64,000 bases of DNA from Roseiarcus sp963741845 (GCA_963741845.1 CAVUJV010000025.1:434001-498000), one strand, 5' to 3'; positions 36,403 to 46,506 are shown, counted from the first letter of the stretch. The notes: generated from the sequence alone by a model not told the origin. A program made the numbers and translations.

Positions 36403-39400
36403 TGGCGCGATTTCTCCTCCTTATCCGATGGGCGGTCCTGGCGCTGGTCGCTGGGTTGCTCATTCTCTCCGCGCCCGGACACGCGGACGAAGCGGACAAG
36501 GGCGTCCTCGCCAACCTGATCTCGCGCGCGCTCTCCTCCCCGACGACAAGCGTTTCGATCGGCGCCGTCGACGGCGTTCTGTCCTCCGACGCCTCGATCA
36601 GCGATATCGTGCTGTCCGACCGCGACGGGCCGTGGCTCAAGATCGACAAGGTCCGGCTCATCTGGAGCAGGCTTGCCTTGCTCAGTCGACGGCTGGAAGT
36701 CGATCAGCTCACAATCGGACATCTTCAACTTCTGCGGCGTCCGCTTCCCTCCCAAGCTCCGCCGTCTCCCGGCAATGCCGCGCCCCAGTCGATCCTGCCC
36801 GAATTGCCGCTGAAGGTGATCATCAAGCAATTCGCGATTCAGGAGCTTTCGCTCGGCGAGCCGGTCCTTGGCGTCGCGGCGCGGCTTGAACTGTCCGGCA
36901 AGGCCACGCTCGGGCCGCCGTCCGAGGGCCTCGACCTCACGCTGACCTCGCGGCGGCTCGACGCGCCGGGCGAGTTCAAAGCGCTCACGACCTATGTCCC
37001 CGCGACAGACAGGCTTACGCTCGATGTGAATTCAAACGAACCCGCAGGGGGCCTCTTCGCCCATCTCGCGAATCTTCCCGGCCTGCCGCCGGTGAAACTC
37101 GCCTTCAACGGCGCGGGTCCGCTCGACAATTTCACGGCGAAGCTCGACTTCGAAGCGGGCGCGGACGTCTGGGCGAAGGGTCAGGTCGTCGTATCCCGGC
37201 AGGGGGCCGGACGGCGGCTGACGCTCGATCTCAACTCCCGCCTCGAAGGCATGACGCCCGCCATCATCCGCCCGGTCTTCGCCGGGGAAACGACGCTCGC
37301 GGGCGACGTTTTCTTCAACGACAATTCGACCATCGCCACGCCTGGCCTGCATCTCGTTTCCAGGAATGCGCGACTGGACATCGTGGGCGGCAGGTCTGCG
37401 GACAACATTCTGGGGCTCAAGATCCACGCCGGCGCCATCCCCGGCGCGACGCAGATCGGCAAGCTCGATCTCAACGCCTCGATCGTTGGACCCCTGATGA
37501 GCCCTTCGATCGAAGGCGCTTTCGACGCTGGACAGATTCATGTCGCGGAAGGATCGCTCGCCCATGTCGCGGCGACCTTCCGCGCCGTTCCGAACGGCCC
37601 CCTCACAGACGAGGCGACGCGGATTCCCTTCGACGGTCATGCAACCGTGAACGGCCTCGCTCTTGCCGATCCCGCCCTCGCGCGCGCCGTCGGCAGCGAC
37701 ATCAAGCTCGACCTGAGCGGCTCGGCGACGGCCGGAGGCGATATCGCCTTCGATACACTTGAACTCACTGCGTCCGACTTCGACGCCCATTATGTCGGCC
37801 TGCTTGCGCCGAAGAAGGTTCATGGGCGGCTGGAGGTCGCGGCGCGGGACCTCAGCCGCTTCGCGCCGCTGGCTGGCGTCGGCGCCCTCAAGGGCGAGGC
37901 GCGGATCGCCGCCGATCTCGACGGGGCGCCGCGCTATGGCGCGCTGACCGCGACGGTCGACGCCCATGCGACGAAGCTCGCCACCGACTATGCGCTCGTC
38001 GACAAGATCACAGGCGGCGACCTCAAGCTAACCGGCGTCGCCCGCCTGCTGCCGGGCGGCGGCTTCGGCTTCACCGATCTCGCGGCGGCGGGACAGCACG
38101 GGTCGGCGCGTCTCAACGGTGACTTCGGTCACGACAAAGTGGACCTGACGGCTACAGTTGACGTGCCTCAGGCCAAAGTCCTGGATCCGCGGGTCGCTGG
38201 CCGGGCGCAGATCATGGCCGCGCTGACCGGCGTGCCCTCCGACCTCAACGCGAATATCAAAGCGACGCTCGGCGCGGGGCGTCTCCTCGATCGCCAGACG
38301 TCTGGTCTCAAGCTCGAAGCCAAGGCCAGTCACCTCACGGGACGGCTCGACGCGGACGCCTCGCTCTCCGGCGATGTCGACGGCCGCCCGCTACAGGCCT
38401 CAGCCCATGTCGCCAAACGCGCCGACGGCGGATGGGTCCTCGACGGTCTGGGGTTGAGCCTCGCCTCCGCACGTCTCAAGGGCAACCTGACCTTCGATGC
38501 GAACCGGCTCGCCGACGGCGAAGTCAGCTTCCGCGCGGGAAATCTCGACGACCTCTCGCCGCTCGTCCTCACGAAACTGAGCGGCGCGGTTCAGGCGGAT
38601 GTGAAGGCGTCGAGCGCCGGGGGCCGTCAGGCCGTTTCGGTCGTGGCGAACAGCGACAGGATGAGCGTGGGCGCCAACCGGCTCGAGGGCCTCAAGGTCG
38701 ATCTTGCGATCGGCGACCTCTGGGGCGCGAGGGTCGTCTCGGGGACCGCGGCGCTCTCCCGGGCCGAAATCGCCGGCCAGCCGATCGCCGACATCAGGCT
38801 GACCGCGTCGGCGGGGGCTGATTCGAGCGATCTCGACCTCAGCGGATCGGTGCGCGGCGTCGCCGTGAAGGCGCGGGCGCAGCTCGCTGGCGGCCCGCCG
38901 ACCCGGCTCGACATCGCGAGCCTCACCATACAGGGCGGTGGACGACGGATCGCGCTCGCGGGTCCAGCCACGCTGACCTATGGCGACAACGGCCTCGACA
39001 TCCAGAACCTCGCGCTTCGCGTCGATTCCGGACGCCTCACGCTCTCCGGCCATGCCGGCTCGACGCTCGACCTTCGCGCGACGGCCACCGCCCTGCCGCT
39101 CGCAGCCGCCGATCTCGTCTCGCCGGGGCTCGGCCTCAATGGCGTCGCGGAGGGCGAGGCGACGATCCGCGGAACGCCCGCCGCCCCGACCGGCGACTGG
39201 CGAATCCGCCTCACGCGCGTGAGCGCGCCGCAGACGCGCAGCGCCGCTCTGCCCGCACTCGACGTCGCAGGCTCAGGCCGGCTCGCCGGAGGCCGCACGT
39301 CGCTCGACGTTTCCGTGAGCGCCGGCGCGGGGAACGCCGTCCGCGTCACCGGCTCGGCGCCGCTGTCGGCGGACGGCGCGCTCGACGTGAGAATCGACGG

Positions 39401-40676
39401 CAAGCTCGACGCCCGCCTCGCCAACACCATGCTCTCGATCTCCGGCCGTCACGCGGCGGGCTCTCTGGCGCTGGGGCTCCAGCTGCGCGGAACGATCGCG
39501 AAGCCGCTGGCGCAGGGCTCGATCCGACTGACGAACGGGGAATTCCGGGATGACGAGACCGGATTCAAGCTGACCGCCATCAGCGCGCTCATTCAGGCCA
39601 ATGGCGACGTGATTCGCATCGATCGCTTCTCCGGGACGACGCCGAACAACGGCTCGATCGCGGCGAGCGGGGACGTGAGGCTCGACCCCGCCGCGGGCTT
39701 CCCCGGCTCTATCCGCTTGACCGGCCGACACGCGCAGATCGTTTCCAACGATATCGTTGCCGCAACAGCCGACATGACGCTGAACATGACTGGCAGGCTC
39801 GGCCAGAAGCCGGATGTCGCCGGAGGCATCACGATTGTCGCGATGGACATTACAGTGCCCAATAGCTTCGACAGCGTCGCTTCTCCGATCGCCGGAACCA
39901 GGCACCTGAACCCGACCCCGACGGCGCGGGCGCGTCTCGCCCAGTTGGCCAAAGCCAATGCAGCGCGCGGGCGAGGGCCGCTCTTCGACGCCACGCTCGC
40001 CCTCACAGTCTCGGCCGCCAACCGGATTTTCATCCACGGCCGCGGCATCAACGCGGAAGTGGCCGGCGACTTGCACGTCAGCGGCTCGGCGCGCGACCCG
40101 AACGTGACCGGCGGCTTCGACCTCCTGCGCGGCTCGCTGTCCCTCCTCGGCACACAGCTCGTCTTCACCCGGGGAACCGTGCGGTTCCATGGCGACCTCA
40201 CGCCGGAACTCGATCTCGTCGCCGAGACGAACGCCGGCGACGTCACCGCGCGCATCGAGGTGACAGGTCCAGCGTCGCAGCCGACCTTCCTCATCACCTC
40301 CGTGCCGAGCCTGCCGCAGGACGAAATTCTCGCGCGCGTGCTGTTTCAGAAGCCGTCGGGAAGCCTGTCGCCGTTCCAGGCGATCGAGCTCGCCAACGCT
40401 GTCGCCTCGCTCTCGGGCAATGGCGGCGCCTTCGAACCCTTGCGCCGATCGCTGGGCCTGAACAATCTCAACATCGGCGCGGGCGCCGGCCCGCTGGTTG
40501 GCCTCGGCCGCGCGATCAACGACCGGATCGGCGTGAACGTATCGACGGGCGTGAGGCCGCAGGACAACGGCGTCAATGTCGATCTCGACGTGACCCGTCA
40601 TATCCGGCTGCAGGCTGGCGTCGATGCGACCGGCGGATCGAGCGTCGGCGTCGGCGCCGAATGGGAGTTCAAATAG
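36402..40676 (+). CDS. tamB: TamB-family translocation/assembly inner-membrane protein
   Basis: 1424 residues. An N-terminal transmembrane anchor (LIRWAVLALVAGLLILSAPGHA) precedes a very long beta-taco/AsmA-like region full of alternating amphipathic strands, ending in the conserved TamB C-terminal domain (DUF490), with LPQDEILARVLFQKPSGSLSPFQ and the terminal VGVGAEWEFK. TamB spans the periplasm to meet TamA. Start overlaps the tamA stop by one base, so the two are translationally coupled. Confidence 0.93.
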   Translation: MARFLLLIRWAVLALVAGLLILSAPGHADEADKGVLANLISRALSSPTTSVSIGAVDGVLSSDASISDIVLSDRDGPWLKIDKVRLIWSRLALLSRRLEVDQLTIGHLQLLRRPLPSQAPPSPGNAAPQSILPELPLKVIIKQFAIQELSLGEPVLGVAARLELSGKATLGPPSEGLDLTLTSRRLDAPGEFKALTTYVPATDRLTLDVNSNEPAGGLFAHLANLPGLPPVKLAFNGAGPLDNFTAKLDFEAGADVWAKGQVVVSRQGAGRRLTLDLNSRLEGMTPAIIRPVFAGETTLAGDVFFNDNSTIATPGLHLVSRNARLDIVGGRSADNILGLKIHAGAIPGATQIGKLDLNASIVGPLMSPSIEGAFDAGQIHVAEGSLAHVAATFRAVPNGPLTDEATRIPFDGHATVNGLALADPALARAVGSDIKLDLSGSATAGGDIAFDTLELTASDFDAHYVGLLAPKKVHGRLEVAARDLSRFAPLAGVGALKGEARIAADLDGAPRYGALTATVDAHATKLATDYALVDKITGGDLKLTGVARLLPGGGFGFTDLAAAGQHGSARLNGDFGHDKVDLTATVDVPQAKVLDPRVAGRAQIMAALTGVPSDLNANIKATLGAGRLLDRQTSGLKLEAKASHLTGRLDADASLSGDVDGRPLQASAHVAKRADGGWVLDGLGLSLASARLKGNLTFDANRLADGEVSFRAGNLDDLSPLVLTKLSGAVQADVKASSAGGRQAVSVVANSDRMSVGANRLEGLKVDLAIGDLWGARVVSGTAALSRAEIAGQPIADIRLTASAGADSSDLDLSGSVRGVAVKARAQLAGGPPTRLDIASLTIQGGGRRIALAGPATLTYGDNGLDIQNLALRVDSGRLTLSGHAGSTLDLRATATALPLAAADLVSPGLGLNGVAEGEATIRGTPAAPTGDWRIRLTRVSAPQTRSAALPALDVAGSGRLAGGRTSLDVSVSAGAGNAVRVTGSAPLSADGALDVRIDGKLDARLANTMLSISGRHAAGSLALGLQLRGTIAKPLAQGSIRLTNGEFRDDETGFKLTAISALIQANGDVIRIDRFSGTTPNNGSIAASGDVRLDPAAGFPGSIRLTGRHAQIVSNDIVAATADMTLNMTGRLGQKPDVAGGITIVAMDITVPNSFDSVASPIAGTRHLNPTPTARARLAQLAKANAARGRGPLFDATLALTVSAANRIFIHGRGINAEVAGDLHVSGSARDPNVTGGFDLLRGSLSLLGTQLVFTRGTVRFHGDLTPELDLVAETNAGDVTARIEVTGPASQPTFLITSVPSLPQDEILARVLFQKPSGSLSPFQAIELANAVASLSGNGGAFEPLRRSLGLNNLNIGAGAGPLVGLGRAINDRIGVNVSTGVRPQDNGVNVDLDVTRHIRLQAGVDATGGSSVGVGAEWEFK

Positions 40677-40834
40677 CCCCGGCTTTGCGACGGCCGGGCT
40701 GCCTGCACCGAGCCCGTGGCGCCGAACAGTCCGTCGGTGGGCGATCGATTTCGCATCGTGCGTCGGCATCCCGACCCGAGCGCTGTCGTCGCCGAGGCGG
40801 CCGACGCCTCCGCGTCTCATACCGAGCCCGAACG

Positions 40835-41902
40835 TCAGGCCTCGTCCCACAGCCGCCGGTAGATCGCGACGATTTCATCCACTTCGCGATCGCGGCTGAA
40901 GTCCTTGAGAACGCGCGCGCGAGCGCGGCGGCCCATTGCGGGAATCCGCTCGGGCTCGCGCATCAGCGGCTCGATCGCCTCGACGAGGCCGTCCACGCTG
41001 TCGACCGGCGCCAGCACGCCCGTCTCGCCATCGGAGAAGATCATTTCCGCGGCGCCTGCGCGCGTCGCCACAACGGCGTCGCCGGCCGCCATGGCCTCAA
41101 GCATCGTGAGTCCGAAGCCCTCGACGCGCGAGGCGAAGACGTAAATGGAGACGCGTTGATACCATTTCGGGACCTCGTCGATCGGTAGCTCCCCGAGGAA
41201 CCGAATCCGATCCTCAAGGCCGGCAGCCGCGATTTGCCGTTTGAGACCTTCGACGAACAGCCGGTTGTCGACGGAAACGAAGCCGACAATAACCGCAGTG
41301 AATTCGGGATAGCGGGGCAGCAGCCGACACATCGCCTCGACGAAGAGGTCGACGCCCTTCTGTTTTCGCACCCGACCGAATGTGCCGATCCCATACTTAC
41401 CCGGCAGGCCTGTCGCAGCGAAGGCTTCCTCCCGGTCCGTCGGCGGCGCGTAGGTCTCGACGTCGATGCCATGGTGGATGACAGTCGACGGCCTCTGAAC
41501 GAACGAGGCCGAAATCTCGCTGGTCGCGATGATCGCGTCCATCCGATTGATGAGAAAGTTCGTGTAGCGGGTCTTCTCCCGCTGGCCGGCCGAATTGAAA
41601 ATAAGCTTGAGCGGCCAGCCGAGGCCCCTGAGGATGAGGCCGAGCAGCATTTCGGAATTGCGGCGGGCGTGCCAGATATAGGCAGGCCGCTTCCTCGGAC
41701 GGATGAATCGGAGACGCAGGAGATCGCCGAACGAGAGCCTCGCGATCCCGTCCGGCCGATCGGGTCCGAACCAGGCCGCTCGGCAGCGTGTGGCGATGAG
41801 CGGCGCGATCGTCCGGTTGACCGCGGTGCCGCCCGAATATCGCTTCTTCAGATTCGGAATAATGACCTCGAGGTCGTCGCGGGATGCCTGCTCGCCGCTC
41901 AT
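40835..41902 (-). CDS. GT4-family glycosyltransferase (LpcC-like LPS core transferase)
   Basis: 355 residues. The N-terminal NLKKRYSGGTAVNRTIAPL and the GT-B nucleotide-sugar motif FASRVEGFGLTMLEAMAAGD near the C terminus identify a GT4 enzyme. The opening resembles LpcC-type mannosyltransferases of rhizobial LPS core. The frame is open upstream to 42028; ATG 41902 is chosen because it overlaps the GT2 stop by four bases and homology begins at EVIIPNLKKR. It is the second gene of a two-gene LPS unit. Confidence 0.88.
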   Translation of the reverse strand: MSGEQASRDDLEVIIPNLKKRYSGGTAVNRTIAPLIATRCRAAWFGPDRPDGIARLSFGDLLRLRFIRPRKRPAYIWHARRNSEMLLGLILRGLGWPLKLIFNSAGQREKTRYTNFLINRMDAIIATSEISASFVQRPSTVIHHGIDVETYAPPTDREEAFAATGLPGKYGIGTFGRVRKQKGVDLFVEAMCRLLPRYPEFTAVIVGFVSVDNRLFVEGLKRQIAAAGLEDRIRFLGELPIDEVPKWYQRVSIYVFASRVEGFGLTMLEAMAAGDAVVATRAGAAEMIFSDGETGVLAPVDSVDGLVEAIEPLMREPERIPAMGRRARARVLKDFSRDREVDEIVAIYRRLWDEA

Positions 41903-42738
41903 TGCGCAGCGCCTTTGCCCGCTCGGGCGTCCGCTTTCCGCGCATAATAGAACTGCCGGTGCATCGCTTCCGTCATGAAGGAATAGATCGCGCCGGTCAT
42001 CGCATGGATGAAGCCAGCCCAACCGCATAGAAAAAACCTGTTCCAGATAAAGATTCTGAGGAAATAGATCGGCGGATTGAGCAGGAGTTTTGGCCAGGAC
42101 GGCTTCATGCCCCGCTCAAGCCGCTGTTCGGCCTTGAGTTTCGCATAGGCGATCTCCTTGCGCATCTGCTGGTCGAGCGGCATGCCGCGCTCGTGCCTCA
42201 GAAGTCCTCTCTCGGCGATCCGGGTCTCCCCGTCCGGGATGAGGCCCTCGTGGACGATCAGGTCGGGATCGAACCTCGCCCGGCCGCGTCGGACAAGACG
42301 CAGGATCAGCTCGGGGCGCGTCCAGAGGCTGACCGGGGCGAGAGAGCCGTAAAGCGTCAGGGTCCGGCGCAACTCCCAGCCGGCGACGGCAGGACCCGCG
42401 GCGAGAAGACCCGGAAGCTCGGCGCGGAGATCGTTGTCGAGCCATTCGTCGGCGTCAATGCTGAGGATCCAGTCCTCCTTGGCCTGATCCAGGGCGAATT
42501 GCTTCTGCCGCGCATAGCCCAGCCAAGGCTGTTCGATGAGCCGGATCGGCTGGCCCGCACTGGCCCGCTCCCTTACGATATCCAGCGTCGCGTCGGTCGA
42601 GCCGGAATCGACGACGATCACTTCCGAAAGCCCCTCGAGGCTCGCCAGGCACTTCCCGATGCACGCCTCTTCGTTCCTGCAGATCACCGTCGCGGAAATC
42701 GGCAGCGGGGCTGGCGGGTTCGTTCGATCCGTCATCAC
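41899..42738 (-). CDS. GT2-family glycosyltransferase (WaaE/KdtX-like)
   Basis: 279 residues, GT-A fold. Motifs: SATVICRNEEACIGKCL, EVIVVDSGSTDAT and the DXD-type ILSIDADEWLD near residue 95-105. The length and C-terminal hydrophobic/aromatic region (PPIYFLRIFIWNRFFLCG) are typical of WaaE/KdtX-type LPS core glucosyltransferases. It is co-transcribed with the GT4 gene (4-nt overlap). The acceptor is unknown. Confidence 0.9.
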   Translation of the reverse strand: MMTDRTNPPAPLPISATVICRNEEACIGKCLASLEGLSEVIVVDSGSTDATLDIVRERASAGQPIRLIEQPWLGYARQKQFALDQAKEDWILSIDADEWLDNDLRAELPGLLAAGPAVAGWELRRTLTLYGSLAPVSLWTRPELILRLVRRGRARFDPDLIVHEGLIPDGETRIAERGLLRHERGMPLDQQMRKEIAYAKLKAEQRLERGMKPSWPKLLLNPPIYFLRIFIWNRFFLCGWAGFIHAMTGAIYSFMTEAMHRQFYYARKADARAGKGAAQ

Positions 42739-42862
42739 ATCAGAAGCAGCGCGCGAGTGGCTCGCCTGTACGCGGCGATTGGCTCAAAGCGACGCGTCGG
42801 GGTAGAAGCCTGCGCGCTTCGCGGGAAGCGCGATTATCAGGTCCTGCCAGAATCGGCCAGTC

Positions 42863-43657
42863 TTGAACGCAACTCGGGCCTTCATCATCCACCTCGAACG
42901 GGCGGCGGGCCGGCGGCCGACGGCCGAACGCCTCTGCGCGGACCTTGAGATCGCCAGCGAGATCATGCCTGCGGTCGACGGCGCCAGCCTCACCGAGACC
43001 GAGGTGGCCGCTGCCTATCGCCGTGCGCGCTTTTCGCCGCGCTATCCCTTCGCGCTGGGTCGGGCGGAGATCGGCGCCTTCCTCAGCCACCGCGCCGCCT
43101 GGCGGCGTATCGCGGAGGAGGAACTCGACTTCGGGGTTGTCTTCGAGGACGACGCCGCGATCGACCCTCGACAGTTCTCGGCGCTCCTCGCCTTCCTGGG
43201 GAGCCGCCGAGGAGAATGGGATTATGTGCTGACGCCCGCGGCAGGGATAGAGCCGCGCGGCGCCCCCATCCTGACGGGCGGAGGATTCTCGCTGCTCCGG
43301 CCCTACGCGCCCCCCTTGCGGGCGATCGGGCAGTTCGTGTCGCGCGCAGCGGCGAAGCGCCTGCTTGCCGTGACGGAGCCATTCGACCGCCCGATCGACA
43401 CGTTCCTGCAGATGTCCTGGATCACGGGCGTGCCGATCCTCACCGCAGCGCCGACGCCGCTCCGCGACGTCTCGCTCAAGACCGGCGGCACAACCGTACA
43501 GCGCCGGCGGATGGGTCCCTTCGACCGGCTCAGGCATGAGACCCTGCGACCGCTGTATCGGGCCCGCGTGCTGTCGCTCTACCGGGGTGAAACGGCGAGA
43601 AGCGGCTGGCGCCCTGTTGTCGCGCCTGTTCCTGACGCGGGCCAGGAAGACGGATAG
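42863..43657 (+). CDS. GT25-family glycosyltransferase
   Basis: 264 residues with the GT25 hallmarks AFIIHLERAAGRR at the start, GRAEIGAFLSHRAAWRRIAEE (conserved EIGC/AxxSH) and VVFEDDAAI, the divalent-metal ED motif. This family adds galactose and other sugars to lipooligosaccharide. The only start consistent with the frame is TTG at 42863; no ATG is available upstream. It is divergent from the GT2/GT4 pair across a 124-bp gap, forming an LPS island. Confidence 0.82.
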   Translation: MNATRAFIIHLERAAGRRPTAERLCADLEIASEIMPAVDGASLTETEVAAAYRRARFSPRYPFALGRAEIGAFLSHRAAWRRIAEEELDFGVVFEDDAAIDPRQFSALLAFLGSRRGEWDYVLTPAAGIEPRGAPILTGGGFSLLRPYAPPLRAIGQFVSRAAAKRLLAVTEPFDRPIDTFLQMSWITGVPILTAAPTPLRDVSLKTGGTTVQRRRMGPFDRLRHETLRPLYRARVLSLYRGETARSGWRPVVAPVPDAGQEDG

Positions 43658-43685
43658 GCTGCGCCGCAGCAGCGGAGAGGCCGGG

Positions 43686-44261
43686 TCAATCCTTGGCCCG
43701 CTCCACGTAACTGCCGTCCTCGGTCTGGAGGACAATACGCGTGCCGGTGCTGATATGAGGGGGCACCATGACGCGCGCGCCGTTGGAAAGCTTCGCGGGC
43801 TTATAAGAAGACGAAGCCGTCTGCCCCTTCATCGCCGGTTCCGTCTCCGTGACTTCGAGCGTGACGCGCGGCGGCAACTGGATGGCCACCGGGGTCTCGT
43901 TGAAGATCGAGAGTACGACCTTCATCCCCTCCTGAAGCCATTGGGCCTGATTGCCGATCACGTCCGCGGGAACCGTGATCTGGTCATACGTGTCGGCGTT
44001 CATGAAATGGTGGCCGTCGCCGTCGCTGTAGAGGAAGTCGAAGTTCTTGTCCTCGACGAAGGCGCGCTCGACCTGTTCGGTCGTCTTGAACCGGTCCGTG
44101 ACCTTGACGCCATCGGAGAGGCGACGCATGTCGATCTGGGTCGTCGGCGTTCCCTTGCCGGGGTGGAAACTCTCGGCGGAAAGAACGACGCAGAGCTGAC
44201 CATCCTCCCGCTCGATGATATTGCCCTTGCGAATCGAGCTTGCGATGACTTTCAAGACCAT
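43686..44261 (-). CDS. efp: Elongation factor P
   Basis: 191 residues with the EF-P KOW, OB and C-terminal domains. The modification lysine is Lys36 in HPGKGTPTTQ, corresponding to E. coli Lys34. It rescues ribosomes stalled at polyproline stretches. The divergent neighbour is EpmA, which attaches beta-lysine to this residue in E. coli. ATG start with a ribosome site is present. The gene converges with the GT25 gene (28-bp gap). Confidence 0.96.
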   Translation of the reverse strand: MVLKVIASSIRKGNIIEREDGQLCVVLSAESFHPGKGTPTTQIDMRRLSDGVKVTDRFKTTEQVERAFVEDKNFDFLYSDGDGHHFMNADTYDQITVPADVIGNQAQWLQEGMKVVLSIFNETPVAIQLPPRVTLEVTETEPAMKGQTASSSYKPAKLSNGARVMVPPHISTGTRIVLQTEDGSYVERAKD

Positions 44262-44412
44262 ACCCTCAGAATTTGACGCGCGCCGCTTTGGCGCGATCCA
44301 TGCGCCGACGCTCAGGCAGCGGCTTTTCGATTGTGGCGGCCTATATACTCATTTCATCGGCGAAGGCCAGCCGGGATCGCCCCGCCCCTGCGTCGAGGAG
44401 CCCTGAATTTCC

Positions 44413-45471
44413 TTGCGATCGCCCGCGCCGTTCTGGACCCCCGATCGCCACGGCGAGCGCCGCGCGCGCCTCGTCGCGCGCTCGGCGATCGCGAACATGA
44501 CGCGGCGCTGGTTTGACGCCAGGGGCTTCCTCGAAGTTGATCCCTCGGCCCTTCAGGCCTCGCCAGGCAACGAGACCCATCTCCACGGATTCCGGACGAC
44601 CCTGCTCCGGCCGGACGGCGGTTCGGAACCCCTCTGGCTGCACACCTCGCCCGAATTCGCGATGAAGAAGCTTCTCTCCGCCGGCGAGACCCAGATCTTT
44701 GCTTTGTCTCATGTTTTTCGCAATCGCGAGCGGAGCGCCCTGCATGCGCCGGAATTCGCGATGCTCGAATGGTACAGAGCCGACGCGCCGCTCTCCCGCA
44801 TCATGGACGACTGCGCCGCCCTCCTGGCGCTCGCCGGCCATGTGACGGGCGCCAACATCTTCACATGGCGCGGCCGTCAGGCGAGCCCGTTCGAGCCGCC
44901 CGAACGCCTGACCGTCCGCGACGCCTTTCGCCGCTATGCCGGGATCGACCTGTTCGACAGTCTGCCGCGAGCGGGCGAGCCGGACAAAGAGCTCTTCGCC
45001 TCGCAGGCAAGGCAGCTCGGCCTCCGAGTCGCGGCGGACGACAGCTGGTCGGACGTGTTCAGCCGGCTTCTGAGCGAGAAAGTCGAGCCGCGCCTGGGGA
45101 TCGGACGCGCGACGATCCTTTTCGATTATCCGGCCAGCGAGGCGGCGCTTGCGCGGGTCCGTTCCGACGATCCGCGTGTCGCCGAACGCTTTGAGCTTTA
45201 CTGCTGCGGGGTCGAACTCGCCAACGCCTTCCATGAGCTCGTCGACCCGGCCGAGCAGCGGCGGCGATTCGAGGCCGACATGGCCGAGCAGAAGCGCATT
45301 TACGGCGATTGCGCGCCGCTCGACGAGGATTTCCTCCGTTCGCTCGAAAGGATGCCCGACGCCTGCGGCGCGGCGCTGGGTTTCGACAGGCTCGTCATGC
45401 TGGCGACGGGCGCCGGGAACGTGGAGGACGTCCAGTGGACGCCGGTTTCAGGCGCAGGCGCGGACGGATGA
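44413..45471 (+). CDS. epmA: EF-P lysylating enzyme EpmA (GenX/PoxA-like)
   Basis: 352 residues of a truncated class II lysyl-tRNA-synthetase-like protein without the anticodon domain. Motif 2 is FRNRERSALHAPEFAMLEWY, and motif 3 is GAALGFDRLVMLATG. It ligates a lysine to EF-P. The start is TTG at 44413; the upstream codon in frame is a stop (44404), with ATT 44407 the only other option. It is divergent from efp across 151 bp. No EpmB (lysine 2,3-aminomutase) is present in the window, so whether alpha- or beta-lysine is attached is not settled here. Confidence 0.93.
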   Translation: MRSPAPFWTPDRHGERRARLVARSAIANMTRRWFDARGFLEVDPSALQASPGNETHLHGFRTTLLRPDGGSEPLWLHTSPEFAMKKLLSAGETQIFALSHVFRNRERSALHAPEFAMLEWYRADAPLSRIMDDCAALLALAGHVTGANIFTWRGRQASPFEPPERLTVRDAFRRYAGIDLFDSLPRAGEPDKELFASQARQLGLRVAADDSWSDVFSRLLSEKVEPRLGIGRATILFDYPASEAALARVRSDDPRVAERFELYCCGVELANAFHELVDPAEQRRRFEADMAEQKRIYGDCAPLDEDFLRSLERMPDACGAALGFDRLVMLATGAGNVEDVQWTPVSGAGADG

Positions 45472-45501
45472 CGGCCGATCGAATGAGAAAAGAAAAAGTC
45501 C

Positions 45502-46371
45502 ATGCCGGAACTGCCTGAAGTCGAAACGGTCCGAAGGGGTCTGGAGCCGGCGATGACCGGCGCGCGGATCGAGCAGGCAGAGGCGCGCCGCGCGGACATC
45601 CGGTTTCCCCTTCCCCACCGGTTTCGCGAACGGCTCGAGGGGAAGCGCGTCCTTGGCCTGTCGCGTCGCGGGAAATTCCTGCTGCTCGGGTTGGACAGCG
45701 GCGAGACGCTGATCGCCCATCTCGGCATGTCCGGTTCCTTCCGTATAGAGGATTCGACGCCGGGGGCGTTCCATCATCCGCGCTCCAAGGACCCGAAGCA
45801 CGATCACGTCGTCTTCCGTCTCGATAATGGAAAAACGGTCACCTACAACGACCCGCGCCGCTTCGGTTTCATGGATCTGGCGCGGACGGACGCGCTGGAG
45901 GCGCACCCGCGCCTCGCCGGCCTCGGCGACGAGCCGCTCGCCGACAGCTTCGACGCCGCGCGGCTGGCGACGCTTTTTGCCGGCTCGCGGGCGCCGCTGA
46001 AATCCGCCCTCCTCGACCAGAAGCGCATCGCGGGCCTCGGCAACATCTATGTCTGCGAGGCGCTATGGCGCGCTCGCCTCCTGCCCTCCCATCCCGCGGG
46101 CATCCTGGCGAACGCCTCCGGCCGACCGAGCTCCGCGGCGGCCGCTCTGGTCAAGGCCATTCGGGCGGTGCTCGGGGAAGCAATCGAAGCCGGCGGCTCG
46201 ACGCTTCGCGACCATCGGCAGGCGGACGGGGAACTTGGCTATTTCCAGCATTCCTTCGCTGTCTATGACCGCGAGGGCCTGCCCTGCCTGAGGCCGCGCT
46301 GCCGGGGCGTGATCCGGCGCACGACTCACGCCGGGCGCTCGACCTTCTGGTGCCCGGTTTGCCAGAAATAG
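45502..46371 (+). CDS. mutM: Formamidopyrimidine-DNA glycosylase
   Basis: 289 residues. The N-terminal MPELPEVETV provides catalytic Pro2 and Glu3; Lys58 is in RRGKFLL. The helix-two-turn-helix region and a C-terminal zinc finger CLRPRC...CPVC are present. It excises 8-oxoguanine. The ATG is 30 bp downstream of epmA, in the same direction. Confidence 0.97.
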   Translation: MPELPEVETVRRGLEPAMTGARIEQAEARRADIRFPLPHRFRERLEGKRVLGLSRRGKFLLLGLDSGETLIAHLGMSGSFRIEDSTPGAFHHPRSKDPKHDHVVFRLDNGKTVTYNDPRRFGFMDLARTDALEAHPRLAGLGDEPLADSFDAARLATLFAGSRAPLKSALLDQKRIAGLGNIYVCEALWRARLLPSHPAGILANASGRPSSAAAALVKAIRAVLGEAIEAGGSTLRDHRQADGELGYFQHSFAVYDREGLPCLRPRCRGVIRRTTHAGRSTFWCPVCQK

Positions 46372-46487
46372 GCCGGGGCTTCTGTTTCGCGGGTTCGGGA
46401 GATTTCAGAGGCTTAGGGTCCGTTTTGTTTCGCGCCTGTCGCGCCGCGCTTCAGGGGATGATTTTTTGGCCCGCAGGTCCCGCTAGA

Positions 46488-46506
46488 AATTCTGACTAAC
46501 AGAATT
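46488..46506. promoter_or_regulatory. Perfect palindrome upstream of secA (function unknown)
   Basis: AATTCTG (46488-46494) and CAGAATT (46500-46506) are exact inverted repeats separated by ACTAA, in a locally AT-rich patch. Operator-like; the binding protein is not known. Confidence 0.4.

Noticed and set aside
40677..40834. Hairpin CCCGGC/GCCGGG just after tamB as a terminator
   Set aside because: The stem is short and no T-tract follows, so it is too weak to annotate.
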